Shown here: piece after piece, positions 24,272-34,642 of the stretch
Numbering within the stretch: the first letter of the stretch is position 1
Layout: each line of letters opens with the position of its first letter
Origin: Citrus sinensis
Lineage: Eukaryota; Streptophyta; Magnoliopsida; Sapindales; Rutaceae
Assembly: GCF_022201045.2 (NCBI RefSeq)
Contig: NC_068559.1
Span: 3,694,501-3,758,500, forward strand
Direction of reading: 5' to 3'
DNA length: 64,000 nucleotides
Program-made: the position numbers and the translations under genes
The notes under the pieces: model-generated
The model's input: the letters and a program-made list of their open reading frames with translations, nothing else
Database searches by the model: none
What the model was told of the DNA's origin: nothing

Positions 24272-25156
24272 TTAAGCAAAGAGCTTTTGGTAAGGAGAAA
24301 TGTTATTTAAGGTTGGAGTAGGTAACCTATTGATGAGAAAGACAGCCGTGTGAAAAGCATTCCACCAAAATTTGAATGGCAAATTTGCTTGAGCTAACAA
24401 GGTAAGGCCAATGTCTACAACATGCCTGTGCTTTCTCTCTATTCTATCATTTTGATGGTGAATATAAGGACAAGGATGCCTAAACTGAATTCCAGACTGA
24501 GCAATATAAGTAGAAAAACTTCTAAACTCACATCCCCAATTTGTTTGCACAGTTTTAATATTTCTATTCAAGAACTTTTCAATGAAACTTTTGAAGGTTT
24601 GAAACACTTGTAGTGCATCAGACTTAGCAGCCAAAGGAAAAATCCACGTAAACCTACTGAAATCATCTAAGATTGACAGATAATAAGAGTAGTCTTGTGT
24701 TGAAGTAACATGTGAGGGACCCCAGAGATCAGCATATAAAAGCTGAAGAGGTTCAGTTGTTTTTGTGGCAACAGAATCAAAATGTAACAAATGACTTTTG
24801 CCAAATTGACAAGCAGAACAAAAATTCAAGACTTTGGTTTTATTGAAAATACCAATAGTACAACTCTTCAATATAGTTTTAAGAGTATGAAAAGCAGGAT
24901 GCCCTAGCCTTTTGTGAAGCAAATTAACATTTACTTCACTTGCTCTAGCTATGAAAGCTTTCTTACATGACAGATGATGAACTGTATCAGAACTGTTTAG
25001 TGAACCAGAAGGATTACAAGACATAGTAGGAAAATAAGCAAACATAGACTCAAATTTATTGGAAGAAGATTGACATAACAAAGCTGTGCTAGCTTGAGAG
25101 AATTGAGATGCACTTTGAACTTGATACAATCCTCCTTTTGCAATTCCTCTAAGCAA
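24272..25156 (-). mobile_element. Copia integrase region with GAG-pre-integrase
   Basis: An HHCC zinc-binding module (RLGHPAFHTLK ... CSACQFGKSH) precedes the integrase core with LYADLWGPS and ILDDFSRFTWIF. Part of the fossil element at 21862..26612. Confidence 0.93.
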
Positions 25157-25264
25157 AATGATCCCTGAGCTCCTGGCCTTAACAAAGCAAATATTTGCAA
25201 AGAATTCAATAGAAACATTATTATCAGCTAAGAGTTTGGAGACACTGAGTAAATTTTTGGTTAT

Positions 25265-26311
25265 TTAAGGAACATGACGAACATGATTTAGTAATAAAGG
25301 TTCATATGTGGTTGTGTTTAGCAATATTGATCCAATGAGATTAATATGCAAGGAGGAACCATTTCCAACAAGTAGTTTTTCATTTCCAGTATAAGCTTTT
25401 GGTGCTAGAAGTTTACCTGAATCATTAGTGATGTGATTAGTAGCACCACTATCAATGTACCAGGTAGGATCTTCAACAATCTCTGGAACATGCACTAATG
25501 GAGCTGAGGAAGAACCACCACTGTTATAATCTTCATTGGAACAAAAAACAGGTGCAGAAGGTGTGAAACCAGAGGAGCTGCCATGATGAGCAACATAAAG
25601 TGCAGTGGGATCTGAGTGCATCACATAGCCTTGATAATCAGAACCTCTTGGCATATTAGAATTTCCAAGATTAGATTGACCAAACATATTGCCAGGCTGA
25701 GGATAAAAACCTCTACCATAAACTCCATTATAAGATCGACCACCATTGTTTCCAAAACCTCTTCCAAAATTCCTTTGACCAGGCCTAAAGTTGCCATTAA
25801 ATGCTCCTCTAGCTTGATTCCTAGAAGGCACAAAAGCAGAGTTGTACCTGTTTCTGCATTTATTTGCTTCATGCCCAGGTATAAAACATATTAAGTGTTT
25901 AAATCTGCATTTTAAGTGGCATAATTCTAGCCTGAGACTGAGAGATAAACATACTTGTGAGTGCATCTAGGAGCTCTTTAGCTGTGGAGCAATAAATCAC
26001 TGTTGCAAGTAAGTTTTGTTGGATGGACGACATCATCCAACTCAGAATCAATTGATCAGTCTTAGTCCAAGCTGTATATTCTGGATTGATCTCTTGATCC
26101 TCTACTAGAGTTGATCGACTAGTAATAGTGCTTGCTGACGAGAGAAACTTCTCTGGACAAATTCGATCACCATTGACAAAGCTTTCTAAACCGTTTCCTT
26201 TGATTTATGTTAAGATCTGAGTACGCCAAACAATGAAATTATTCTGATCTAGTTTGACTGGAGTTGCAAAGCTATAGGATCCAGAAATCTGATTAGAGCT
26301 CATCATGTTTA
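25265..26311 (-). mobile_element. Copia gag and protease region
   Basis: The gag begins just inside the right LTR (minus-strand MMSSNQISGSYSF, then VKLDQNNFIVWR). A Cys/His zinc-knuckle-like stretch and a Gly/Asn/Arg-rich segment follow, then the aspartic protease signature WYIDSGATNHIT. Part of the fossil element at 21862..26612. Confidence 0.88.
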
Positions 26312-26322
26312 CTCTGATACCG
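26312..26322 (-). other. Copia primer-binding site
   Basis: Next to the right LTR the minus strand reads GGTATCAGAGT, matching the initiator-tRNA-type primer site common in plant copia elements. Confidence 0.8.
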
Positions 26323-26612
26323 TGTGAGAATTTGTAATATAATGTGTTTGGTTAACAGGAAAGTTAACGAGAAAATGAAGAAAAAGAGACAAGAAGAATA
26401 TGGAGTTTATTAGATCTAATCAATCAATCATAATAATGATCTGAGCTCTCTTTATATACAAAGATCAATACACACACTCAAGTCTATTATAACAAATACA
26501 CGTACTTAACAAACTTGTTAACAGTAATATGAGTCAGCTAACTAACTTGAACACGTCAGCAGTAGAATTATCTTATGCTTGCAACTCCATACTCTAACCA
26601 TACTCTGTAACA
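26323..26612 (-). repeat. Copia LTR, right copy (5' LTR of the element)
   Basis: The 290-bp partner of 21862..22151, with the same TGTGAGAATTTG and CTGTAACA ends. Confidence 0.93.
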
Positions 26613-28530
26613 TGGTTTTCCTCCATGTCACCAATTTTTTTTTTTTAAAAAGACTTATTGTGTTTATTTTGAGTATGCTTAAAAAACTTATAAGGGAACT
26701 AGGTGGTAAAAATAATTATTAAGTAAAAGTAAAGAAATGATACCTAAAAGTAACTTCAAAATATAACGTTACACACGATTTGAATTAATGTGAAAGCTTG
26801 TCTTAAAACTGTCAGTATTTATAAATATGAACGGTTGAAATCACATATAAATAAATAAACGTTGGCCCACTCTTTGATCTTATAATAAACAATCAATTTG
26901 GTCGACGTGCGCATACTATATTTGCGAAGAGTTTATGAATGTCTTTCATAATTATAAATCCTTTTATGGAAACCAATCAAACTTCGGTGCCATTAATCTT
27001 GATATAGTAGTTTTTATATATGCACCCACCAGGCCTTAAAAATATTCTCTCATTTATGTACCACCAAACATTGTTGCCTCTCTTAAGTAATTGTATATAT
27101 ATCTTAAAGAGCTTTAGCTTGTATTGTCATATATTTGTTTTATGAAAAAAAAGTCAACTCCAACACTTCATGAACATATATTTCTGTTTTTTTAATTATG
27201 TAAACTTGTACACAGGACCCGAGCTAGAATTGAAAATTTAGGGAGGCCAAATGTTGTTAGGGTATATATTTAGGATTAAAGATAAGAAAGAGTATTTTGT
27301 TATTTGGGTAAATTGTTACACTTTTAAATGGCCAAATTATGTTTAGATCGTCAAATTATTTTTTACCGAACACAACTGATTTGGGCTGTTCTTTTAAACT
27401 AGATACTCTATCAATAGTTAAATAAGTGATCGTCAAACATGACGAGAGGGTAGATTTTTAAATAAGTGATGTTTTGGCAATCCACAATCTTAAACATGTA
27501 GTTAATGAGATGCCGTATGGAATGCACAAATCATTTAGTAATAGGCCAGGAAATTGCAGTGCTAGATCCCAATAGACCGCAACTGTTGTTAGGGGACGAA
27601 CTCGAAGGACAAAGATCTTTACTTGTCCATTTTCAAGTATTTGAATTAGATGACCTTGTATTAAACATTCATGCATGTGACTCTCGACCTTAATTGACAG
27701 TCAAGAATTAGCATTTTAATTCTGGTTTATCATGACGTGCATTGATAGTCCAATCGTTCCCCCTTTTGTACGGGAAACCTTCTTTACTTTTCAAGTCTTG
27801 AGGACAACGATAGTTCATCATTCTAGAGCACTACCACCGTACTTGACTTGCTGAACGAAGAATTTAAGCTAACATCTCAATTGATTTATTTTTTTATTTT
27901 TCAAAAATGAAGTAGGAGGATGGACAGTTCAAATTGATTTTGCAACTTCCAACCTCCTTTAGGAATTTAATTTGGGATGCCTACTAAATAAAATTATTTG
28001 AAAATTACTCAAACAAGACCCTTCAAAGCTTGGTGTGACGTTGTTGTGTGTGATAGTTGTTGTGAAAGTTAAACTAACAACTAAAATATTTAGTAAACCT
28101 CAAATACTGAACTATGTTTTAGAAACTAAATTAATTTTTAAGTTCTGCTATTATAGACATCTTTTATTTTACAGCAGTTACAGGTTTAAGAATCACAACA
28201 CCTAAGTATCAAGGAGACTTTAATTTCTATGTTTAATCTCAAATGCTGTGAAGGAAGTTCTCTGACAAAAAAAATTATAAACTAGCTAGTGTGACAGTAC
28301 CATATCATTTTTTAGAGCTTTATATCCGTAGTACAATTGGTAAGTGGCAAAGGAATGTTTGCTCTCAAGGAATCGCCATTAACAGTAGTTTCAGTATCAC
28401 TCTTTATTTGATTGTCATAAATTCTTTTCAGTTAAAGAATTTCAATAGATAATACATTATATTGATGACGTCACCTTGTGAATTTGATGACATATTCTTA
28501 AAGCAGCCTTCCCATTCTTTGCTTTATTAG
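26613..28530. other. Intergenic between copia and the second LOB gene
   Basis: No gene was recognised. A block at about 26900..27060 (GGTCGACGTGCGCATA..., ACTTCGGTGCCATTAA, CACCAGGCC) resembles 35580..35745 downstream of the third LOB gene, so this flank was probably duplicated with the LOB genes. Open frames at 27458..27693 on both strands have no recognisable product. Confidence 0.45.
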
Positions 28531-28537
28531 TTTTCTC

Positions 28538-28559
28538 TATTTATATCCACTTTGCTTTT
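28538..28559 (+). promoter_or_regulatory. Core promoter of second LOB gene, diverged at the effector-element position
   Basis: This region aligns with the LOB1 promoter (both read TTCTCTAT just before and TTCAACTAA-GCAGCTC just after). Where LOB1 has its TATA/PthA4 element, this copy reads TATTTATATCCACTTTGC. TATTTATAT may act as a TATA box, but the CCCC core and other positions are changed. Confidence 0.7.
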
Positions 28560-28686
28560 AGCTTTAATTTGTTCAACTAAGGCAGCTCTTCTTCTCCTTA
28601 TTGCATTTTGCTTTCTCACTGACTACTAATCAACTCCCTCAAAAGTGGAAGGCAAAGACAATATTGTAGCAACCCCAATTACAAAT

Positions 28687-29488
28687 ATGCAAATTACTCA
28701 ACAGTACTCCACTCCATCTTTTTCTTCTCCTCGAAGCATTAATGCTTCTTCTTCACAATCTTCTCCAAGTTTTGCTACCCCACCGTCGCCGCCGTCTATA
28801 GTTCTTAGCCCCTGTGCTGCTTGCAAAATCCTCCGCCGCAGATGCGTCGAGAAATGTGTTTTAGCTCCATATTTTCCTCCAACTGAACCACAAAAGTTCG
28901 TCATAGCTCATAGAGTCTTTGGTGCTAGCAATATCATCAAGTTCTTGCAGGTATATATACACATATATATATGCACTTGTTTACTTCCATGTGAAAACTG
29001 AAATCAACACTATACTTCTATCTGATGTCCTAAACCAATTTAAAAATATTTTTTTAATACAAATTATTAGCGTTGATTTCCAGAAATCAATTCGACGCGC
29101 TAGCTAGCTTTAAATAACCGATATTATGCCATTAAAAAATATTCAGGAATTGCCGGAACCTCAAAGGGCAGACGCAGTGACCAGCATGGTTTATGAAGCA
29201 AATTCCAGAATCAGGGATCCTGTCTACGGCTGCGCCGGCGTGGTTTGCCATCTGCAGAAACAAGTCAGTGAGCTTCAGGCTGAGTTAGCCAAGGCACAGG
29301 CCGAGCTCGCTTCCATGCAAAGCCAGCAACAAAATTTGATTGCTTTGATTTGCATGGAAATGGCTCAATCTCAAGAACAAGTCCTGCATCGTCATCAGCA
29401 GCAGCAGCCGCCACAGCAGTTCATTGATACAAGCTGTTTTTTGGACGAATACAGTCTTGGCTCTACCTGGGAACCTCTCTGGACATGA
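28687..29488 (+). CDS. LOB-domain transcription factor, second tandem copy (LBD1/LBD11-like)
   Basis: Two exons, 28687-28950 and 29147-29488, with a 196-bp phase-0 intron at the same place as in LOB1, give about 201 residues. The LOB domain is complete: [53 protein letters not shown] and the leucine-zipper-like [19 protein letters not shown]. The C-tail shares DTSCFLD...STWEPLWT with LOB1. The frame is open upstream to 28645, where LOB1 has ATG but this copy has GTG. The first real ATG is 28687, which trims 14 residues outside the LOB domain. It should be a nuclear class I LBD; expression is not predictable from sequence. Similarity to LOB1 is high in both exons and in the core promoter region, so it is a relatively young tandem duplicate. 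Confidence 0.88.
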
Positions 29489-30619
29489 AGAGAAGTTAAA
29501 GCAATAGGAGTGGTTGACACTTTTGACCTTTTAATTGCAGATGATCAAGATTTAAAAAAAGCTAAACATACTTGATTAGAAAAGTTGCCGATTAATAATC
29601 AAAGTGCTTTGTTACGGTAGGTGTGAGGAGGATTATTATTATATGCTTTAGTTTTCATTCTCCTCATATGGGTTCTTGATTCAAAAAACATGTTGTATTC
29701 TTGTTTTGATAAACAAGTGGCTCACATACAGGTTATATACGTCATTCTATATATGTAAAAATTTGCTCTACCATAATAAACACTCAGAGGGCTTAATATT
29801 CCATATATGTATTCTGGTTTTGACAAACACGTGGATCACATACAAACTCATAAATGCAGCGGACAACGAAATTGAAATTCGAAGGACCCATTCAATTTAT
29901 GCCCCATATCGATTCCAATACGATTCATACCAGAAATCCAATTGATAATGTGAAAGCATATTCAAAACTAACAAGCTGTCACTCATCAAATAAATGTAAA
30001 ATGAATATCGTTTGAAATTATCTACGTATGGGTCAATATTAATTTTGTAACCCACCAACTATCAACTATTGTGGGTCTGAATCTTTGAATCGTTACCTAA
30101 GATGCTTATGAATGCATCATATCTATGTAGTGCACCAGCGAAACCATATCCACTGGGTAGGTGAATTTATTGTTATTGTGTACACAATATATATGATAAA
30201 GAAATAACGTCTCTATAAATTAATATTGTTATGAATGAATTCTATGAAGTGGTGATAAAGATAAATAAAAGATAATGATATACGATGAATTATAAATTCA
30301 GATATTCTGATCAATTTTATCAATTAATGGCATGCCGTGTCATACAAGTCATGTTTCAAGTTTTCTGCCAGAAGCCAATCCCATTGGTAATCCATGCTCA
30401 AAATTTGAACGAATGGGTTTGAGTCCTCACATAAGTTGGGATTCTATTTTTTAATATTTGTGAGGGTAGAAATTTAAATTGTGACATAATAGAATTGATC
30501 TAAATTGTCTTAATAAATGACACATCATTTGGGATAAAAAATTTGGGATGTGTAGCATTACTCAATTTTTTATTGTAATATATACAACAGTCTTAAAAAA
30601 AAGTTGTGTTAGAACATTT
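29489..30619. other. Intergenic downstream of second LOB gene
   Basis: 3' flank; no gene seen. The first about 180 bases resemble the 3' flank of LOB1 (AGCTAAACATACTT, then a GGTAG-containing stretch with ATTATATGCTTTA), extending the duplication past the stop codon. Confidence 0.5.
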
Positions 30620-31083
30620 AACTTTGTGTCAAACTTTTTAAGTTGTGTTTCAAGTCTTTACGTTAGAATTGTAAACCTAGTCATGTTCTGAAAGCTAATT
30701 AGTCAAAAAACTTTTTTTTTAAGAGGTTAATCAAGCATAGACTATTATTATTTTTATTTAATATATATTTTGGTTGAACAGCTATAATTTAAAATTTACA
30801 ACTTTAAAATATTTTGTAAATACTTGAGATGTGGATTGTAAATTAAATTAAACTTTGTGTCAAACTTTTTAAGTCGTGTTTCAAGTCTTTACGTCAGAAT
30901 TGTAAACTTAGTCATGTTCTGAAAGCTAATTAGTCAAAAAGCTTTTTTTTTTTAAGAGGTTAATCAAGCATAGACTATTAATATTTTTATTTAATATATA
31001 TTTTGGTTGAACAGCTATAATTTAAAATTTACAACTTTAAAATATTTTGTAAATACTTGAGATGTGGATTATAAATTAAATTA
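30620..31083. repeat. Tandem duplication, two 231-bp units
   Basis: Unit 1 is 30620..30850 and unit 2 is 30851..31083, abutting head to tail and starting AACTTTGTGTCAAACTTTTT. By eye they differ at about seven positions plus poly-T length, roughly 3 percent. AT-rich and non-coding. Confidence 0.88.
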
Positions 31084-31634
31084 ATTTTAATCCACATTTA
31101 TATGATGAGAATTTTATAATATATTTATTATTTTTATCAGAATTATTATTTAAAAATAGTATTCACCCCATACTATCAACTTTTATTTTTCAGTTTTTAT
31201 TTTCAACAGTAGTTTTGACTTATATCTCACTTCAGCTAATCTAGATCCATTAATTTGTCTTTTGAATTTCATAGCTTAAAGCGGCAATTGTGATTAAGGA
31301 GTCGGTACACTTTTTTAATAACTAGCAAACCGAACATCGACACAACATGCGCGAACGTGCCGCTGCTGGCTAGCTTCAACGCAGGCTCAAATCAAAAGAT
31401 CTTCACAAGCATTCGTTTTTCAATTAACAAAAGTTTCACAGGATATGCATTTCTTGGAAACCTTCAAGATCAGATCCGACGACGGCTAAAACCTTGTAAC
31501 CATGTGCTGCCCCATGACTTGCAATTAAAGTATTTAGCTCATCGTGACTCATGACGTGAAAACATTTGTTCACAAATCTGAACACAAAGAAGATCCTGGA
31601 CAACTCAGCTTCAAATTGGCCAGCATGCACCGTA
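31084..31634. other. Intergenic, no gene seen
   Basis: AT-rich, then a less AT-rich stretch at about 31330..31630 with open frames on both strands but no recognisable protein or splice pattern. Confidence 0.4.
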
Positions 31635-32077
31635 TCCGTACTCAATGGCGGATCTAGAAAAATAATTTACCGGGGGCTAAATTAAATGATAATAAAATAT
31701 AAAAACTGAAACTTGAATATATAAAATTTTTGATAACACAGTTACAATTATTCTCTACGAGATTTCATATTCTGAAAACGTTGTGCAATAAATCCATTAT
31801 CAATACTATTAAATACATCTTTCTACATAAACAATCAAATTATTATTTGTCCATTCATCTCCCATCCGATTCTGAAGTTCATTCTTCACAAATTTCGTTG
31901 TTGAAAATGTTCTCTCTACTGTGGTTGTAAAAACTGAAAGAACTTGGACTATCTAAAAATGTGACAGGGATTATTTAAAAATTTATTAATTTTTCTTTCA
32001 AACAAAAATAGTTTTTTTTTTTCAGTGGGGGCTTGAGCCCCCACTAGTCCTACACTACATCCGCCTCTGTCCGTACT
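31635..32077 (-). mobile_element. hAT-derived element with transposase C-terminal remnant
   Basis: The element is 31643..32069 (427 bp), flanked by a perfect 8-bp direct repeat TCCGTACT at 31635..31642 and 32070..32077. The tips are inverted (CAATGGCGGATCTAG and CAGAGGCGGATGTA). On the minus strand, about 31790..31935 encodes VERTFSTTKFVKNELQNR followed by MGDEWTNNNLIVYVER. This is the hAT C-terminal dimerisation region of TTF-finger/ZMYM1-like transposases (usual form: ERAFSAMKIVKNRLRNRMGD). The rest of the transposase is missing, so the element is an internal-deletion derivative that cannot move itself. The intact target duplication indicates it inserted in this short form or was shortened later. 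Confidence 0.85.
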
Positions 32078-33820
32078 GCAGGGGTCTCATAGAGTCTTCA
32101 TGAGAATATTCGGTCTACGAATCTATGTTCTTTCTTGACATTGATTTTAAAGTTTCGTCGGTGGATCATTCTCTTATAGCTATTGCAAAATTATCACAGG
32201 CTTAATTTAGGCTCAAAAGTTAATTCAAGAATTTAATGTTGTCTCAAGTTTATTTACCGTTCATTCAATAACTAGTTTAAACATGTACATATTTGTAATT
32301 AAGGCCCTATTTAAGATTGAAATTAGATAATTGTAGTTTAAAAACTATAGCATTAAACTATTTAGTAAACACTAGTTGTTATATCTTGGAAATTAAGTTG
32401 ATTTGATTTTATATTTGCATGATTGAAAAAATCATTATATCTTTACTAATTCTGTTAAAATTATAATTTAAAATTATATTCACAACATACTGTTAATTTT
32501 TATTTCATAATTACAGTTTTTTTTTTCACAGCAACCTCCAATCAGGGCCTAATCATATTGAATCAAAATCCGGATTCCACCAAACGGTTGCATGCTAGCT
32601 ATATCGATATAGATTTCAAGCACTTAATCAATGGCCAATTAATCAAGAAATTCAAACTTTCTAGCTAGATAAAGTATTAAGATATTGCAAAAATGCGAGA
32701 CGGACTTTAATTAATTCAATAATACATGTGCAGGTTCTTGCACGAGGAAATGATCGATTTTCTAGACTTGATGAGCATTGCTTATGTGAACAAAATAAAG
32801 TCAAAATTCTTCTTTGCATGCAGAAAAGAGATTCAATATTGCATGCTAGCTCGATCACATGGCCATCACTTGTGCTTTGATAAATTATCATGCCAAGCTG
32901 CAAAATGTTGACAATATATATTTTAGTCACGCGATAAAATGCTTTCCGTTTTACCACCTGAGCAGGCGCGCCGATAAACGTGAATCACGTAAGTTCCATT
33001 TTTTCACGTGAATACATTACTTGTCCCACATTTGAGTAACTGATCATAGTCTTAAATTTGTCCGGACCAGTCAATCCGTTTGCATTTTGGCTCACCGATC
33101 CCTCTAATCTGTGTGTTTTTATTTAAAAGAATTTATAGCAGCCCACTAAACGATCGAGGCCAAAGAGATAACCAATGGTGTGCAGCCACGTACATATTTT
33201 GACTCTGCGTCGATTGATTAAAATATAATGAAATAATATTTGCCTCCTTGTGGGGTTTCTTAATTGGTTTATGTATATATACTGATGAAATTAACTGACC
33301 CGTTTTATTTATGCATGCTACAAGTTCATACATTTGTTTTGACTTCAAGCTGTTAATTACACAGCACAAACATCAAATGCTTTTTTTTTTTTTTGGTTAA
33401 TTCGAGTCATTAGTATGAAAATTAATAATTTAATTTAAGAATTCATTAATTGAGAATAAAACTATGTTAAAAAAATAAACTTATTCGTGCAAGTGATGTT
33501 ACCTTATATTATTATGAAAAGAGTGATTAAATTGTCATGCAAAATATTCTCTAGCTCCGAATTCTGAAATATATATTCTAGATATACCAATGTAATATCA
33601 AAAGTAGTATTTATTATGGGGCTAGCCAATCACGTTGCTTATCAGCTGGAAAAGACAAATTGATAACTTTTTTATTAACTACACGTGCACGAAGCTACGC
33701 ACTAGCTTCCTTGTCTTTAGTTAGGCATGGAAGTCGCTAGACGACTCAACTATTGAAGTAGAAAAGTTGAATGTATTAGGTGTTGAAATATACTGTGTAA
33801 ATCTTGAATGGACTTAAAAA
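32078..33820. other. Intergenic with a degenerate MITE
   Basis: No gene is seen. A 250-bp AT-rich element at 32301..32550 has inverted ends, AGGCCCTATTTAAGATTGA on the left and the reverse complement AGGCCCTGATTGGAGGTTG on the right. It resembles the MITE-like elements at 46.2 and 47.6 kb. Confidence 0.5.
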
Positions 33821-33824
33821 TTAG

Positions 33825-33833
33825 TATAAATAC
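33825..33833 (+). promoter_or_regulatory. TATA box of third LOB gene
   Basis: TATAAATAC lies 81 bases before the chosen ATG. Unlike copies 1 and 2, the surrounding promoter shows no clear similarity to the LOB1 promoter, and no PthA4-like CCCC core follows. Confidence 0.6.
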
Positions 33834-33905
33834 CAACTTGGTATAACTCATTCACTCAAGAGGAGTGGCGCAGCGACAAAGTTGCATTATTATATTATCA
33901 ATTTC

Positions 33906-34642
33906 ATGACCATGCACACTACATTTCCCCCTCTTTCTTCTTCTCCTTCTCCTTCTTTTCAATCTTCTCCAAGCATTAATGCCTCTCCTTCAAAATCTTC
34001 TCCAAATCTTGCTGCCCCACCGCCTATTGTTCTTAGTCCATGCGCAGCTTGCAAAAGCCTTCGCCGGAGATGCGACGAGAAGTGTGTTTTAGCTCCATAT
34101 TTTCCACCAACTGAACCACAAAATTTCATCATTGTTCATAGAGTCTTCGGAGCTAGCAACATCATCAAGTGCTTGCAGGTATGTATGACAGGGACTATAA
34201 TTAGCTCAAACTATAGGGACAGAAGGAGCTGGCATCTACTCTTATTTGTGGCTAGCATTTACCCTTGTATGTACTAACAAAACATTGTGTTCTTCAGGGA
34301 CTGCCAGAGTGTCAACGATCAGATGCAGTGAGCAGCATGGTCTACGAAGCAAACGCTAGAATCCGAAATCCGGTGCATGGCTGCGCGGGTGCAATTAGTC
34401 AACTCCAGAAACAAGTGATTAAGCTTCAAGCAGAGTTGGCCAAGGCACAAGCCGAGACGGTCAGCATGCAGTGCCAACGAGACAATTTGGTTGCCCTAAT
34501 TTGCAAGGAAATGACGACACAATTTCCTCAAGAAACCATGAATAGGGTCTTGCCCCAACAGCAATTCAATGACGACGACGCCACCACATGTTATTTAGAT
34601 GACAAGGATTTTGCCTCCACTTGGGATGCTCTTTGGACTTAA
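33906..34642 (+). CDS. LOB-domain transcription factor, third and most diverged tandem copy
   Basis: Exons 33906-34178 and 34298-34642, with a 119-bp phase-0 intron, give 205 residues. The start is the first ATG ([10 protein letters not shown]); the open frame further left has no ATG. The C block is complete ([15 protein letters not shown]). Several positions constant in the other two copies have changed: [17 protein letters not shown] in the GAS block, RNPVHG in place of RDPVYG, and the last leucine of the LX6LX3LX6L coiled coil is Thr ([19 protein letters not shown]). The tail keeps the family ending in altered form (STWDALWT). The frame is intact, so this is probably a functional but divergent LBD, with possibly altered dimerisation or DNA binding. 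Same strand and orientation as the first two copies. Confidence 0.88.

Larger units (their letters stand above)
21862..26612 (-). mobile_element. Ty1/copia (Ale/Retrofit-like) LTR retrotransposon, full-length but broken
   Basis: A 4.75-kb element read on the minus strand, with 290-bp LTRs at both ends and gag, protease, integrase, reverse transcriptase and RNase H in copia order. The compact size and short LTRs suit the Ale/Retrofit lineage (inference). The reading frame is interrupted in several places, at least four, so it is a fossil. The LTRs differ at 8 of 290 positions (2.8 percent), pointing to insertion of the order of one to a few million years ago, depending on the assumed rate. I find no clean 5-bp target duplication. 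It lies between the first and second LOB genes. Confidence 0.95.

Noticed and set aside
26613-26623. TTTCCTC on both sides of the copia element as a target duplication
   Set aside because: On the left it abuts the LTR, but on the right four other bases intervene. Copia elements normally give an exact 5-bp repeat touching both LTRs.
27458-27693. Overlapping open frames on both strands
   Set aside because: No recognisable protein, no splice partners and no promoter context.
33882-33905. Extension of the third LOB gene to the left (HYYIINF...)
   Set aside because: The open frame begins without ATG (TTG). The first ATG is 33906, which suits the TATA distance.
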